Shown here piece after piece: positions 24,220-36,600 of a DNA stretch of 64,000 nt. The notes beneath the pieces are model-generated. The model was not told where the DNA came from. It saw only the letters and a program-made list of their open reading frames with translations, and ran no database searches. A program made the translations under genes and the position numbers. The DNA comes from Plecoglossus altivelis. Lineage: Eukaryota > Chordata > Actinopteri > Osmeriformes > Plecoglossidae. The first letter of the stretch is position 1, and every line of letters starts with the position of its first letter. The DNA lies in the NCBI GenBank assembly GCA_036571765.1, contig BROE01000009.1:9988034-10052033 (forward strand), written 5' to 3'.

Positions 24220-27200
24220 TCATAAAATCTCTGTTCCAGCCACTATGTCTTTATGTTCTGGATTGGAAACACACACCTTTGTAGAATGTGATTTAATGGA
24301 AAAACAATGCTATCCTCTCTATATTCTCTCTCTCTCTCTCTCTCTGTCTGTCTCTGTCTCTCTATCTCAGTATTTGTAGAGTCTCTCTTCCAGCCACTGT
24401 CTTCATCTCTCATTCTCTCTTTCTCCAACTGCTGTAACTGACAAACCTCACTGCCGTAAAAAACCCAATCGGAGCGTTTCTGTGGGCTTCCCTGTTTATA
24501 GTGCGGGGCCATTATGCAACATGTAGTTTGGGGCATGTTAACAGCCATTACTACATGGAAAACACGCTGTCATCTAGGGATTACAGGCTGCCATGCTCTC
24601 CAAGGCTACGTGAAGCCTGTCATTTAAAACACACGGAGACAAATACAGACAACCACACACATACACACACACACACACACCATTTGCCTGTCACCATGAT
24701 GTTCAGTGAGGCCATTGTTTCCTTCTAATTGTATGCTTTTCTACATGTAAACGACAAATTAGACGTAGATGACAGTGGTCTCTCACTCCCACCCTGTCAG
24801 ACTTTTATTGGCCTCCCCTCCCCTCCTCTTAAACAGTGTTTGCAGAGGTCCTTGCAAAAACATACCATAACCATTGCTCTTTCTTGCAGTCACGTACAGT
24901 ATAATCACAATGAAATAGCTGCGATTGCCTCAAATATTAGTCTGCATTTCACTATATAAGTACTTCCTGTCCTTATGTACACTACTACATTCAAATTAAT
25001 GGAACAATGTGTAAAAACGTCTGACGGGTAGTGTACATATAACCACCCTTGTTATCATCTTAATGGCACATGAATCTATAAGATTCTTATTTAACCATTA
25101 AAGGTCTGTATTTCCAATCTGAGGGAAATAATGCAAATAAGGAGTCAAATGGAACAAAACAAATCGTCATATGATGGAGTCACGCTCATGATAAGGTGAG
25201 CAGGCAGTATAGTGTAGCACCCAGTGCCTATGTGAGAATAGCTCAGAATGCAAACATGAGAGATGACGTTACGGCACCTCTTTGCTGGATGTTAAGCTGG
25301 ACGGCTATGCGGACTGTGCCCACTGGGCTGACGGCCTGGCACTCATACTGGCCCTCATCATGGGGTGCCACGCGAGCCACCCGCAGCGTGCCGCTGGAGA
25401 GGACCAGGTGGCGGCGGTCCAGAGGCAGTGGGCTTCCTCCCCGCGTCCAGGCGATGACCGGCGCCGGGTAGCCACTGGCCTCGCAGGGGAACTCCACCGT
25501 GTGGCCCTCCAGGGCCGACTGGTCCTGGGGTGTGACCGTGAACTGGGGGATGGCTGGGGAGGGGGGGAGAGACAACACCAAACACGTTTGAGCTGGTTCT
25601 CAGTGTCATCTTCCGCAATTGATGTTACTAAGGGCTCCCATCTTCATTGTGCATCTGCATCCTACACACATGCTTCGAGTACATCTGCTCTTGAGCACAA
25701 GACTGGGTCAGAAGGTCAAGCCTGCCATCTCGCAGTAACACAACTAAACTACATCGTGCACAGGGTATCACACGGGGACAGAGAAGAGCGTTACTGCGGT
25801 ATACAAACTGTGAACACTTGCGTCGTCTCTCACCCTGGACGATGATGTACGCCGTGGCGTGGATGGTGTCCACGTTGTTGGACGCGAAGCAGGTGTACTG
25901 GCCGCTGTCAGCCTGCACCACGTTCTGGATAAACAGCCCCCCGGACGGCGTGGTGGTGATGCGGGCATCGGCCGGCAGCGGCGTGCGGTCCCCCTTGGTC
26001 CAGGTGACCCGAGGCTGGGGCTGACCCGTGGCGCTGCACTCCAGCGTTACGCTCTCCCCCACCAGTACCTCCGTGTTCTGGGGCTGGATCACGAAGCTGG
26101 GCCGAGCTACAGGAAGGAGAGGGGAGGGAGGGAGGGGGAAAGAGTTGTCAACAGCTGTGGAGCTTGTTGTAAATACTCTGTTATTTACACATTTTTATAG
26201 CCTACGTAAAAAGGCTGTCAAGAGACAAAAACGTGACATTTAAGACATGAATCTTTATTCCGATCGACAGGGAGGTTGATGAAGTTGCGTGTCATGACAT
26301 GCCGAGCACTGGGGAGAACGATTAGTAAAAGACTGGACTGAACACCGTCCATACTTGGCGGCTGTACAAAGATGAAGGGGGAAAAGTGACCCTTACACAG
26401 ATAAAAAAAGAGGGCCTGTACTGTATACACATCCAACAGACTGGAGGTCAACAGCCTCGCTGCTCTCCAGCTTTCTCACACAGACACACAAACACCCACA
26501 GGAAATGCACATCTGTGTAGAGAAATTGCGGTCCACCACTGGATCTCTTTCCCCCCACGCACCAACCTCGGGGTCACCTGGAGCCAGTCATGCTAATCTC
26601 CCAGATACACAATACAGTAACTCAGGGATGAGTGGGTGTGTGTCTGTTTAAAAGGTTAAAACTTTGGTCGTAGAGCACAGCAGACTTTGCTAACGGCTCT
26701 GTGGGAAAAAATACTGTTATTTGCCCTTTGACCTCTAGACTGACCGCTCTGACATAAGGCATTATAGCGCCAACTCTGAACTATGCAACATGCTCTGCTG
26801 CTTCAAACACTTGAATGACCAACACATTTGGAAAAGCAGCCCCTCATCGTACACCGTTACTTTGGAATGACCAGAAAGTGTACAGTGCACCTGCTGAATT
26901 GCTTAGCGCTTTGAGATTTGGAACTTTTCCGTTTCTCTTGAGCCAACCTGAATGTGTAATCATGGATAGTACACTTACAGCAAGTGTGTAGTCATTTGGA
27001 GTACACTTAAAACATGTCTGAGGTGGAGAGAAACAGAACAAATAATTTTAAATCCTCATAAATTTAACTGCATACTTTCAAAGCGTTATTTGACAGTGCT
27101 TCAAACACGAACACAATTCTCTTGTTGGTGTTCTGGTGGAAAATAATAGCACAGCCTCCTCTCTTTAATTCGAGTACAACACTTGAACAACCTATTCAAT

Positions 27201-30200
27201 TACAAAAGGAGCAGCGGTGTGACTCATATGTCTCTCTTCTGTCATATACAAATTAGAATGAAGTACTGGAGAGTAATTGAGCTGCATATGATTAGCCTCC
27301 CAGTCGTAGCACATACAAAACCTCTCCAAACGGCTTGGCGGCAGTAGTTGACACTTCAAACGCCACGCATTTTGTCAAGCGACTGCGTATTTTCTCCCGC
27401 CCTGCTTCCTGGTGGTGAAGTGTCCCTGGCTACTTACACGGGGCTCCGAAGTAGCGCAAGGTGACCTGCGAGGTCTTCACCTCCCCAGCTACGTTCTTGG
27501 CCATGCACTGGTACACGCCCTGGTCCGTCTCCCTGGTGTTCTGGATCATCAGGGTGCCGTCCTCCAGCAAGTTGAGACGGGAGTCGTCACGCATGTTCAG
27601 GGCGTTACTAGAGGGTGGGGTCACATTAGATCAGGGCATCACTGGAGGGTGGGGTCACATTAGATCAGGGCATCACTGGAGGGTGGGGTCACATTAAATC
27701 AGGGCATCACTGGAGGGTGGGGTCACATTAAATCAGGGCATCACTGGAGGGTGGGGTCACATTAGATCAGGATAGGTGATACACTATATCTTTTTGTCCG
27801 TGTAGGCGTGGGGTCAGATTAGAGATGACACCATCTACAGAAAACACTACGGTGTTGAAAAAGTTGATGGAAGTTGCTCGGTTTAGCCCCACTGGAACAA
27901 AACATTGTTGACGATATGACAGTAAGTGCTTCAGAATAGCTACTGTTATTTTTAAGTTTTAAGTCCTTTGACAGAATGTGGCACCAGTCATAAGTGGGGG
28001 AAGGGGTTTCAGAGAGGGTCGGGTGTCTTACTTGTTCCTGAGCCAGATGATCTGAGGTTTGGGGTTCCCCTCTGCCCTGCAGGTAAAGTACACAGTGGTC
28101 CCTGAGGTCACATCTACGTCCTGGGGTTCTGAGGTGATTCTGGGCACCTCTGGTGGACAGGGGGGAGAGGAAGAAGATGACAGTTAGATGGAGAGAAGGA
28201 GGCAGGTAGGAGAGGAGAGGGCTAAAGGGGGGGTAGAGAAAGAGGAGCAAGAGAAGGGAGTAGGGAGCATATGGTGTTATGTTGAATAGATTGTGTGAAA
28301 GGGGGAGTGTGCTTGTCTGTGTGTTTCTGTGCGTGTGTGTCTATGTGTGTGTGTGGGTGTCTCTGTGTATCTGTGTGTATCAGATCCCAGGTTGAAAGGA
28401 GACCACCCTTGGCTTCTCTATCTCATCAAACACTAAGGATTGGCTGTCTTGACAGGTCAATAACATACTGGCAGGGGACCAAACATCTCTCCCTGTCACA
28501 GCCTGGTCTTACAAACAGGAGATATGGTATCTAGGGAGGCTGAAAACATTCACTTGGTCATAACATTCCATTGGCCTTGGTCATAACAGTTTTCATCCTT
28601 TCCCTCTTAAAACTAGGAAATACGTTTGACAGCGATATGAATGCCAAAGTGACATCACAACAAAACGACCTCAAGTACACAGAGTACAGCCTGAAGGCCA
28701 ACAAAGTAGGTTCAGCAGCATCACAAGCATGTTCTTCATCATGCTCCTATATGTATCCTTAGGGCCCCTCAGATAAACCATGACGACATACTGAGAACAC
28801 TGATTTGCTGAGACTACCTCCTTACATACACTCAAACACCACACGCAAAAGAGGCCAGTCGTGTGGTGTGTGTGTGTACGGGGGGTGGGGGTGGGGGGGT
28901 CGCCAGTTAGAACAGAAGGGTACTCCAGACCATATAAATCACAATGGAGGAAATGGTTGTTCTGCTTCAAGTGTAGCCCAGCTCTCCTGTTTGCACTAGA
29001 GGGTCAGCGGCAGTGAGCTTTAGGGCCCCTGTGTCAGTGAAGGTGCTGACCTTTCAGAGATGGAATTCACTCTGGACCATGGGTCAAGTGCCCATGCATA
29101 TGTGCGCGCAAGCACACATATGTCTGTATATGGCCACGTGTGGTCCTACATTGGACATGAGACCTCAGTCTGAACAGACAAACCAGAATCCATGAGACTT
29201 TTAGGTCAGTCTGGATTCACATTTGTTAGAATTCTGCTCCGCAGGGAGTCAGTGAACATGAACATGGAGGTAAATTTCGTGTATGTATAAAAGTAGTAAC
29301 TATGTGAATTCCTTGTTGTGTAAAGTATTTGATGATTCTAACTTATTCTGATTCTGAAGACAGTGGAGACATGGGGGTGGTCAGTGGATGAATATTGACT
29401 TGTTAGATGTCTGCATATTTGTGGTTTTGGTACAAGCAAAACTGGTGGGGTCAACCTTGCTCACAATCACCACCATCACAACCACCATTATAACCACCAT
29501 CATAACCACCATCATAACCACCATCATAACTACCACATTCTCACAGGCACACTGTCATTGGTCTGACCCTAACCTGGCAACCCACGGCCATGCTTCTCCA
29601 TAAGGACTTCCATAATGAGGAAAAGCTGCTCATGGGTTGCCAGAGCAGAGGGGCAGGGAGGTGACACGTCATCTAGGAAGAAGTCAGCGTGTTTTGACAG
29701 CTGGGTCGCCTGCTAAACATTGTCCTCCCTCGCCCTGTTCCCCCTAATTTACAGGTCAAAAGGGGAAAAGGGAAAAAAAGCGAAAAAGGAGAGGGAGGGG
29801 AATGATAAGGTTTCCCCGCGCAGTAAAGCAGATGTGCTTTTCTTTTCCGGTGCCTGTGAGTGTAGACGTGCCGAGGTAGAGGGTTACGATGAAGTCAAGA
29901 CTGTCAAAAGAGCTCCCAGGGCCTGTGTTGCCAAGGTTGACACAAAGTGCTCTACCTGATGGCCTGAACATCCTGACTGATGGCATCCACAGAGGTGGAG
30001 ATGGGAAAGTGAATGCAACAAGGTTTTTTTTTTTGCGTTTACATGATTAAGAAAACAAGTGAGGAAGAATGCTTAGCTTTGAGGACCATTGAACTTCAAT
30101 GACAGAGGGCTAATCCATGCTAGCCGTCAACCCACAATTCATACTCCTAGTCAATAAGGGAGACAGGCACTTTATCTATCGGTCTGCTTTGCCCCTTGAA

Positions 30201-30558
30201 AGACTTCACCCGTGGAGTCACCGGGGTGACTCCAACAGTACCACACTTCTGCCCTCACTTTCTTGTGCTACCCTTCCAGGCTCCCTGGGTATTGTAGTTT
30301 AATAGAGAAGATGAGAATAAGGTGTGGTGGGGCTGTGGCTTTGAGCTTTGAGTTAGAAGACTTGAGTCTGAATTAGTTTCAGTACCACAGCTGAGCTCGT
30401 CGGCGGTGAGCGTGGCCACAGAGCGTCCCTGCAGTCTGGTGGGGTATTCACAGGTGGCGGCGGCCTGGGCATTGCCTGACTCAGCGTACTGCTTCAGCAG
30501 GTCAGCCAGCCATAGTAGCTCACAGTCACAGTTCAGTGTGTTAGAGTCCAGACGCCTG

Positions 30559-30642
<84 letters not shown>

Positions 30643-33600
30643 GAGAAGACAAGGGAGAAAGAGAGGAACAGTGAGAATTTCTAATGAGATTTGTCGCTTA
30701 GTGTGTGTTATACATCTGCTGTCTTGCGAAATGATTGAGCTCCCTTGTCATTGCATATTTCCCTGCATGCATCACAATCAGCAGAGCTGTTATACAGATC
30801 ACACGAAAGTCAATTGCAACACGATTTGATATTCCCAGGCATCCAAGACCTTAAATTACACTGTGGGGAGGTAGCAATGGTGTTGGTATGGGTCTGTGTT
30901 AGCAGAGACGGAGGAGCTTTCTGGCAACTTCCCCAATGTCCCCAAAGACTCAAGCAGAGCCGACTCAGTCTAAACATTAGGACAACACACACTCCTACTC
31001 TACGTCTCAAGCACCACACCCGGTGATGGATACGATCAGCCAACTACTCTGGGATGTGTTTTGGAGTTTAAATGTGAATAGGATAAGAGGGTTTTGGAGG
31101 GTGAATACTTAGCACTGCGTAAGTCACAAGTTTGTTGAAGTTTGTTGACTTCAGACTTTATGTATGTAAACTTGTAACTCGTGCTCTTCTCAGACCTGCC
31201 CTGGGAGACGTGTGTACTGTATGTGTGTATGTTGGTTCTTCGACAAACACTACCGTTGAAATCAGGAGTATTATTATGGCTTTTAATTCAACATTATTTA
31301 CTTTTGATGGTTCTTATGATATTGTTCAGACTATTGTAGATATTCCACTGTGTCCTGGCAGGAGATAACAGCCTGGAAGTTTTGTCTAAGATATGACTGA
31401 GATATGACTGAGATATGACTGATATATGACTGAGATTCAAGCAAAAGGGGAGGGGCAAAACCAACAATTGTGATTAAGTATTTTGTCTGACGCACACACA
31501 GGTTGTGTCCCAGTCTCCAGTCTTCTTGTAGATAACTAACTTCAGCAAAACCATTCTATTGCTCTTTCTCTCTCTTTCTCTCTCTTTCTGTCTCTCTCTT
31601 TCACATCTCATCTCTCTCTCTCTCGACTCCAGCTCTCTCTCTTCTCTCTCTCTCCACTCTCCTCTCTCTCACACACACCACACACACACAAGCACATACA
31701 CACACCTGTAATGACCGTCTCTAGGGTTAACATGTGTGTCAATCAGTGTAACACTTACAGCTTACAGTCTTTTCATGGACTGCAGGTGGGAGAAAGTTCC
31801 CAGAACAAGATGGGTTATTCGGTTGTGCTGCCAAAAACCTGCTGAACTCAAACCCGAAACAACAATCGGAGAATAGGTAGCATGCGAGACGATAGGTATA
31901 TAGAGAGGGAGCAGGAGCAGAGAGAGAGAGGGAGATGGTAGAGAGAGAGAGAATAGTAGAGATACAGAGGTAGAGATAGTGAGAGAGAGACAGAGACACC
32001 GAGAGAAGAGGAGAGAGAGGAGGAGAGGGGAGCGGAGAGAGATTATTTAAGAATTCACTGTTTACTGACCACAATCAATCAACATTCCCCTTTCTTGTAA
32101 ACACACTCTCTGCTGAGGAGGAGAAGCAGTTATAAGATCTGATCACTATCAGTATGTACAGTCCTATACGATGTGGAACACACAGTAGATAGCTCAATGG
32201 AAGAACATTTGCCTGCAGATCAGCAGATTTCAGGATTAAATCTCCCTAGTACATACACAGCTTTGAAAAAAGTGTCTTCTTAATGAAAACGTTTGATATG
32301 AGTTAAATCCATGTATTTACAAAAAACACATGATTTGAGTTTGATGAGGTTGTAGATATGCAGTGAACCATCCATGCCAATTATAGTTTTATTTTACAGT
32401 CAGATAATGTGTACAGAATTTACAGCCGCTACAACAGTACAGAACGGTAGTACAGAGCAGATAATGATGTTTCTTATATCCAGAGGAAATCCTAGTGTCA
32501 CAACCTTCTGGGATCCAAATATTTTATTAGTGATAAAGATTATAATAGTGAAACTATTTGGAACTACTAACGATTTGGCTGCCAACAACTTTTCCGTTCA
32601 AATAATGATCGCAGCTTGTGTTATGTTAAAATAGCCAATAAGTTCACTTACCTCAGCAAACACTATACAAATTTAGTTTGATGTGGACACATAAATCATA
32701 TAGAAATCTCAGACAGGGAGATGATGAAATATTTTCCAGGCTCATGCCTAGCCCGTCGGATCCATGTTATGAGAGGTTTGTTAAGCAGACGTTTCCATGG
32801 CATGCTGCTCTGTTGTTATGGAAACCTCCCTTTCACATACTTATCATAACAAGGATTTGACACCCTTACATCTGGAGGGCTGAACGGGATGGAAGAAGCA
32901 ATCTGTCTGTCCGCTGGGTTAGGGGTAGAGACATACAGGCTTAACCCCAAGGGTAATCCCAAATGGTGCACATAGGTATTTTAAAAAGCACTTTTTTGTG
33001 AGAAAATGTATTGGCAGCCACAGTGGAAATGTCAGTCCTTTTCAACCAAATTCCTGAGGAATTCTCTAAAAGCACTCAAGCAATCATATGCCAAGAGAGC
33101 GGTACGATGCACAAGGATTTCCAACATTACACACACAACACAACGGCCAACAGGACAACGTTTGCACTGTCCTCATACCACTCTGGTTGGTATTTACCCC
33201 AAGACGGATAGAAAACAAGTGTCGAAACAGACCACAAGAGCCTTGTAAAGGCAATTCCCTGTCCTAATATCATAAGCTTTTCTGAGCAAGGTCATTTGAA
33301 GGTCTGCTCAACGTTGTGGTAAACACATTAAGGGCCTATTGGTCAAGGGACAGTCAATTCCATTACAAGAACATAATTCGCACATTGTTTTTAAGCATGG
33401 TTCATGGAATTTATCTGTAGGAAACTGGGTGCTCCGTCTCCTCTGAAATTAACTATGTCAGGTCAGAGTCAAAGTGTTTCAGGTCAATAAATCAACACAT
33501 TTCTGTCAATTATGTGTCGCTGGTGTTTTTGTCTGACTTCATCAGTCTGTAAACTTACAAGCGTTCAAGCTTTGGTAGATGGGTGAAGGATTCAGGCTCT

Positions 33601-36600
33601 AAGGACTCAATGTTATTGAAGTGCAGGTACCTGAAAAAGAGAAGAGCAATGACACAGCAGACTAGAATTAATTAGGATAATCATCCACAACTCATTAGAC
33701 ACAATTGTACAAGCCTCAGTAGATGACCTAGTTGGCTTTTTTATGGTTATGATGAAGACGATGATGAGCTTCCGAAATCCTTCAAAATATATATTATTAT
33801 ATGTAAGAGTCAGCCGTCTATGGAACATTACCTGTCTAAATAGGACATCTTCAACAGGGAATAAATCAAGCCATAACTCAAGCATAAAGGAATCTGAAGT
33901 TCATGCATTCTTAACAGACAGATAATGTACAAGGTTAAAGTATATGGTCTAAAGCTAAGCCCACTGGCAATTACCCACAGATGAATAATGGAATGCTAAC
34001 ATGATTTATGTTCAAGTACCAGTGAGTTGTCGTTAAAGCAATAAATAAAGGTTAGAAAATGATATCCAATGACGCAATCACTGTAAGGTACAGTTGTGTT
34101 TAAACAGAGAAAGCAACAGTCAAAAGCAAGCCAAGACAACTGTAGCCACTCGAGAGAGAAAGCACAGCCTGGCTACAAAATGCAACAACACACGTCAAAC
34201 AAAATATTCGTTTACAAATAGGTCCCATTTGTTTGCATCTTTTGAACAATTGTCTGCATTATCTGTGCCTTGCGACATCCAATTGAAATTGTTTCCAAAA
34301 AAAGGCATTTCAAGGCATTCAAAGCAAAAAGATAAAAGTATGTCACCAAAACAAATGCTTCTGTAGACAGCCATATTTAATGACAACTAGAATGAAATAA
34401 GATGAGCGAGAAATAGAGAGCAAGCAGGCCGACAAGAGAGAAGGGAAAGAATTTATGAACAAATGGAAAAATGTTATGACTATTTCAAATAAAAAAGTAG
34501 TTTCCAAAGGAAATATGTCTTCCCAAGTCTTATCTTCAAATCCAAATATGTGTTCTCTAGCACAAGTGTGTATCTGGCCAAGTTCACGTGAGACTTCAAA
34601 TGTATTTGCCAAGATTCCACTTCCAAAACACTCGGCCAGAAGATATGAAGTGACATCAAATTGGTAGCCAGCCAGAAAACGTGTTTTTTTTTTGTATTGG
34701 TTGTGGGTTTAAGGTCACATATTCAGGCACAGAATTTGTCACCCACACATAAAATATGTAATCACAATTTAAACTCTGAACAGCTACAAGGAAAGTGTCC
34801 TAAGACTTTGATTTGGTTGAATATGATTTATATAGACCAGCCCTTTAAGGAATTAGAGGAAAAATATATTTACCACAAGGTGAATTCTTAATTTGTTGAC
34901 AGAGAGACATCATGGCAAACCATGTTGGTTTGGTTAAAGCCATAAGGGGTTGATATAGGACAATTTCATTGGGTTTAACAGTTCTTTCACAAGAGCTGTA
35001 TCTAATGTCAAGACAACTGCTATTGCATCATAGTGAGCTAAGCTTTTATGGAAATTGAGATTCCCAAGACAGAAGTCATTGCACAAAGGAAACCTATCGG
35101 GCCAGATGGCTTTCAAACTTCCAAATCAAATATGAGTATGTGTCTTAAATATTTACATATAAATGTATGACATTTATATTTATTCTTTCATCAAAAGGAA
35201 CATATGTAATACACAAAGATGTTATATAATTTAGAGGGGAAAATGAGTTTAAATGCACGATCATGCACATTTCTCCAAAAATGTATCACTTATTATGTTG
35301 TGATGTTATCTTATAAGGTAGTAGTAGACAGGAAAATACATAATTATACTGACAAAAAACTGCCAATACTTATAAATGGACACAAAGTTCCTATGTAATA
35401 CAAACTAGCGGCACGTTTTGCGATGCACAGGACAGAGGACTAACAAACTACATTCAAGCATTAAGGAAGGGCTCCCTTCAAAGGCACAATCCAGGCATGC
35501 TGCACGACAAAAGCTGTAGCTACATCATAACATGAGAACGAAAAAGATGAAGTGAAATAGGCCTTCCATTGGGGCAGACAGAAGATCAGGCCTTAGCTGG
35601 GGGCAAGGGGATTGGTGCATATCTGTCACTGAGACATGCTACTCATGCAGGGATTGGGGGGTTCAGGGGGGGTCTGCGCAGCACACAAGGGCGGATGCAC
35701 ATAGCATGCATGATACCGACGGGAAAGCAGGTATAAGAGCTTGCGTGCACGTTGCAAAAAAGGACATGGTCCCCGTCTAACTGAGAGGTAACCATTAAGA
35801 CTGATGTAGTCATCACAAAGACGCTGTAAGGCACGCATAGACCGTTCAACAATCATTTCTAAGCCAATTAGATTCCACACAGGATTGTAAGACGGTTTGA
35901 CACATCACACATGACACCATGGCATGGTGTCTTCCATGATGATTTCTGAAGTGTCTATGCAGGCCTTACTCCGCCAACAATTAAACTGGGTCTTTCAATT
36001 AACAGTAGGCTTGTTTCTTTTTCTTGTGGCAGGAAGAAGAGGAGGGAGAGGAGGATGAAAAGGTCGGTAACTTACAGTTGCTCTAGAGAGACAAGTCCCT
36101 TAAATGCTTGTCTGTCAATTGATTGGATTTCATTCTTGTACAAATAGCTGAAAGGAGAAATCATCAGTATTATTAGTATAACACAATCACAGGAGATCAG
36201 CTTCTCCTCAGGTGGAGAAAGAGAAAGAATGCCTGAATTCAGTAGCTGATGATTTATATTCCCATAAAATCATGAAAATGTCAATGACAGAATCAACGTA
36301 AGGTATTATATTGGACACTTAAAAAGATCATTTACGTCACACCAAATGTAAAATATTTGTGGGATCGTGGCAGAAGTAGCACCAGAAACTCTTTGTGTAT
36401 GGCATGTCATTTCCTCAGTACAATAGGTCATAAGAACTGATACAGAATATGCACAGCATAGCAAAACAAAATATCACTGCTCGCTATTCAAAAAGGCTAT
36501 TGACTTATTTTTCTTTTTACAAGTATTGTGTCATGCCTCCTCAAATAATAATATCTTATGGCCATAATTCCTTCCATCTGTCTTCTCTTCGCTTACGTAA

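Noticed and set aside
32183..32254. tRNA-Cys gene
   Set aside because: Acceptor and T stems do not pair and box B is degraded; the following SINE-type tail marks it as a retroposon.
35626..35880. 84-codon minus-strand frame beginning MWNLIGLEMIVERSMRALQR
   Set aside because: Looks somewhat protein-like and might be a transposon relic, but there is no catalytic motif and no repeat boundaries that I can see.
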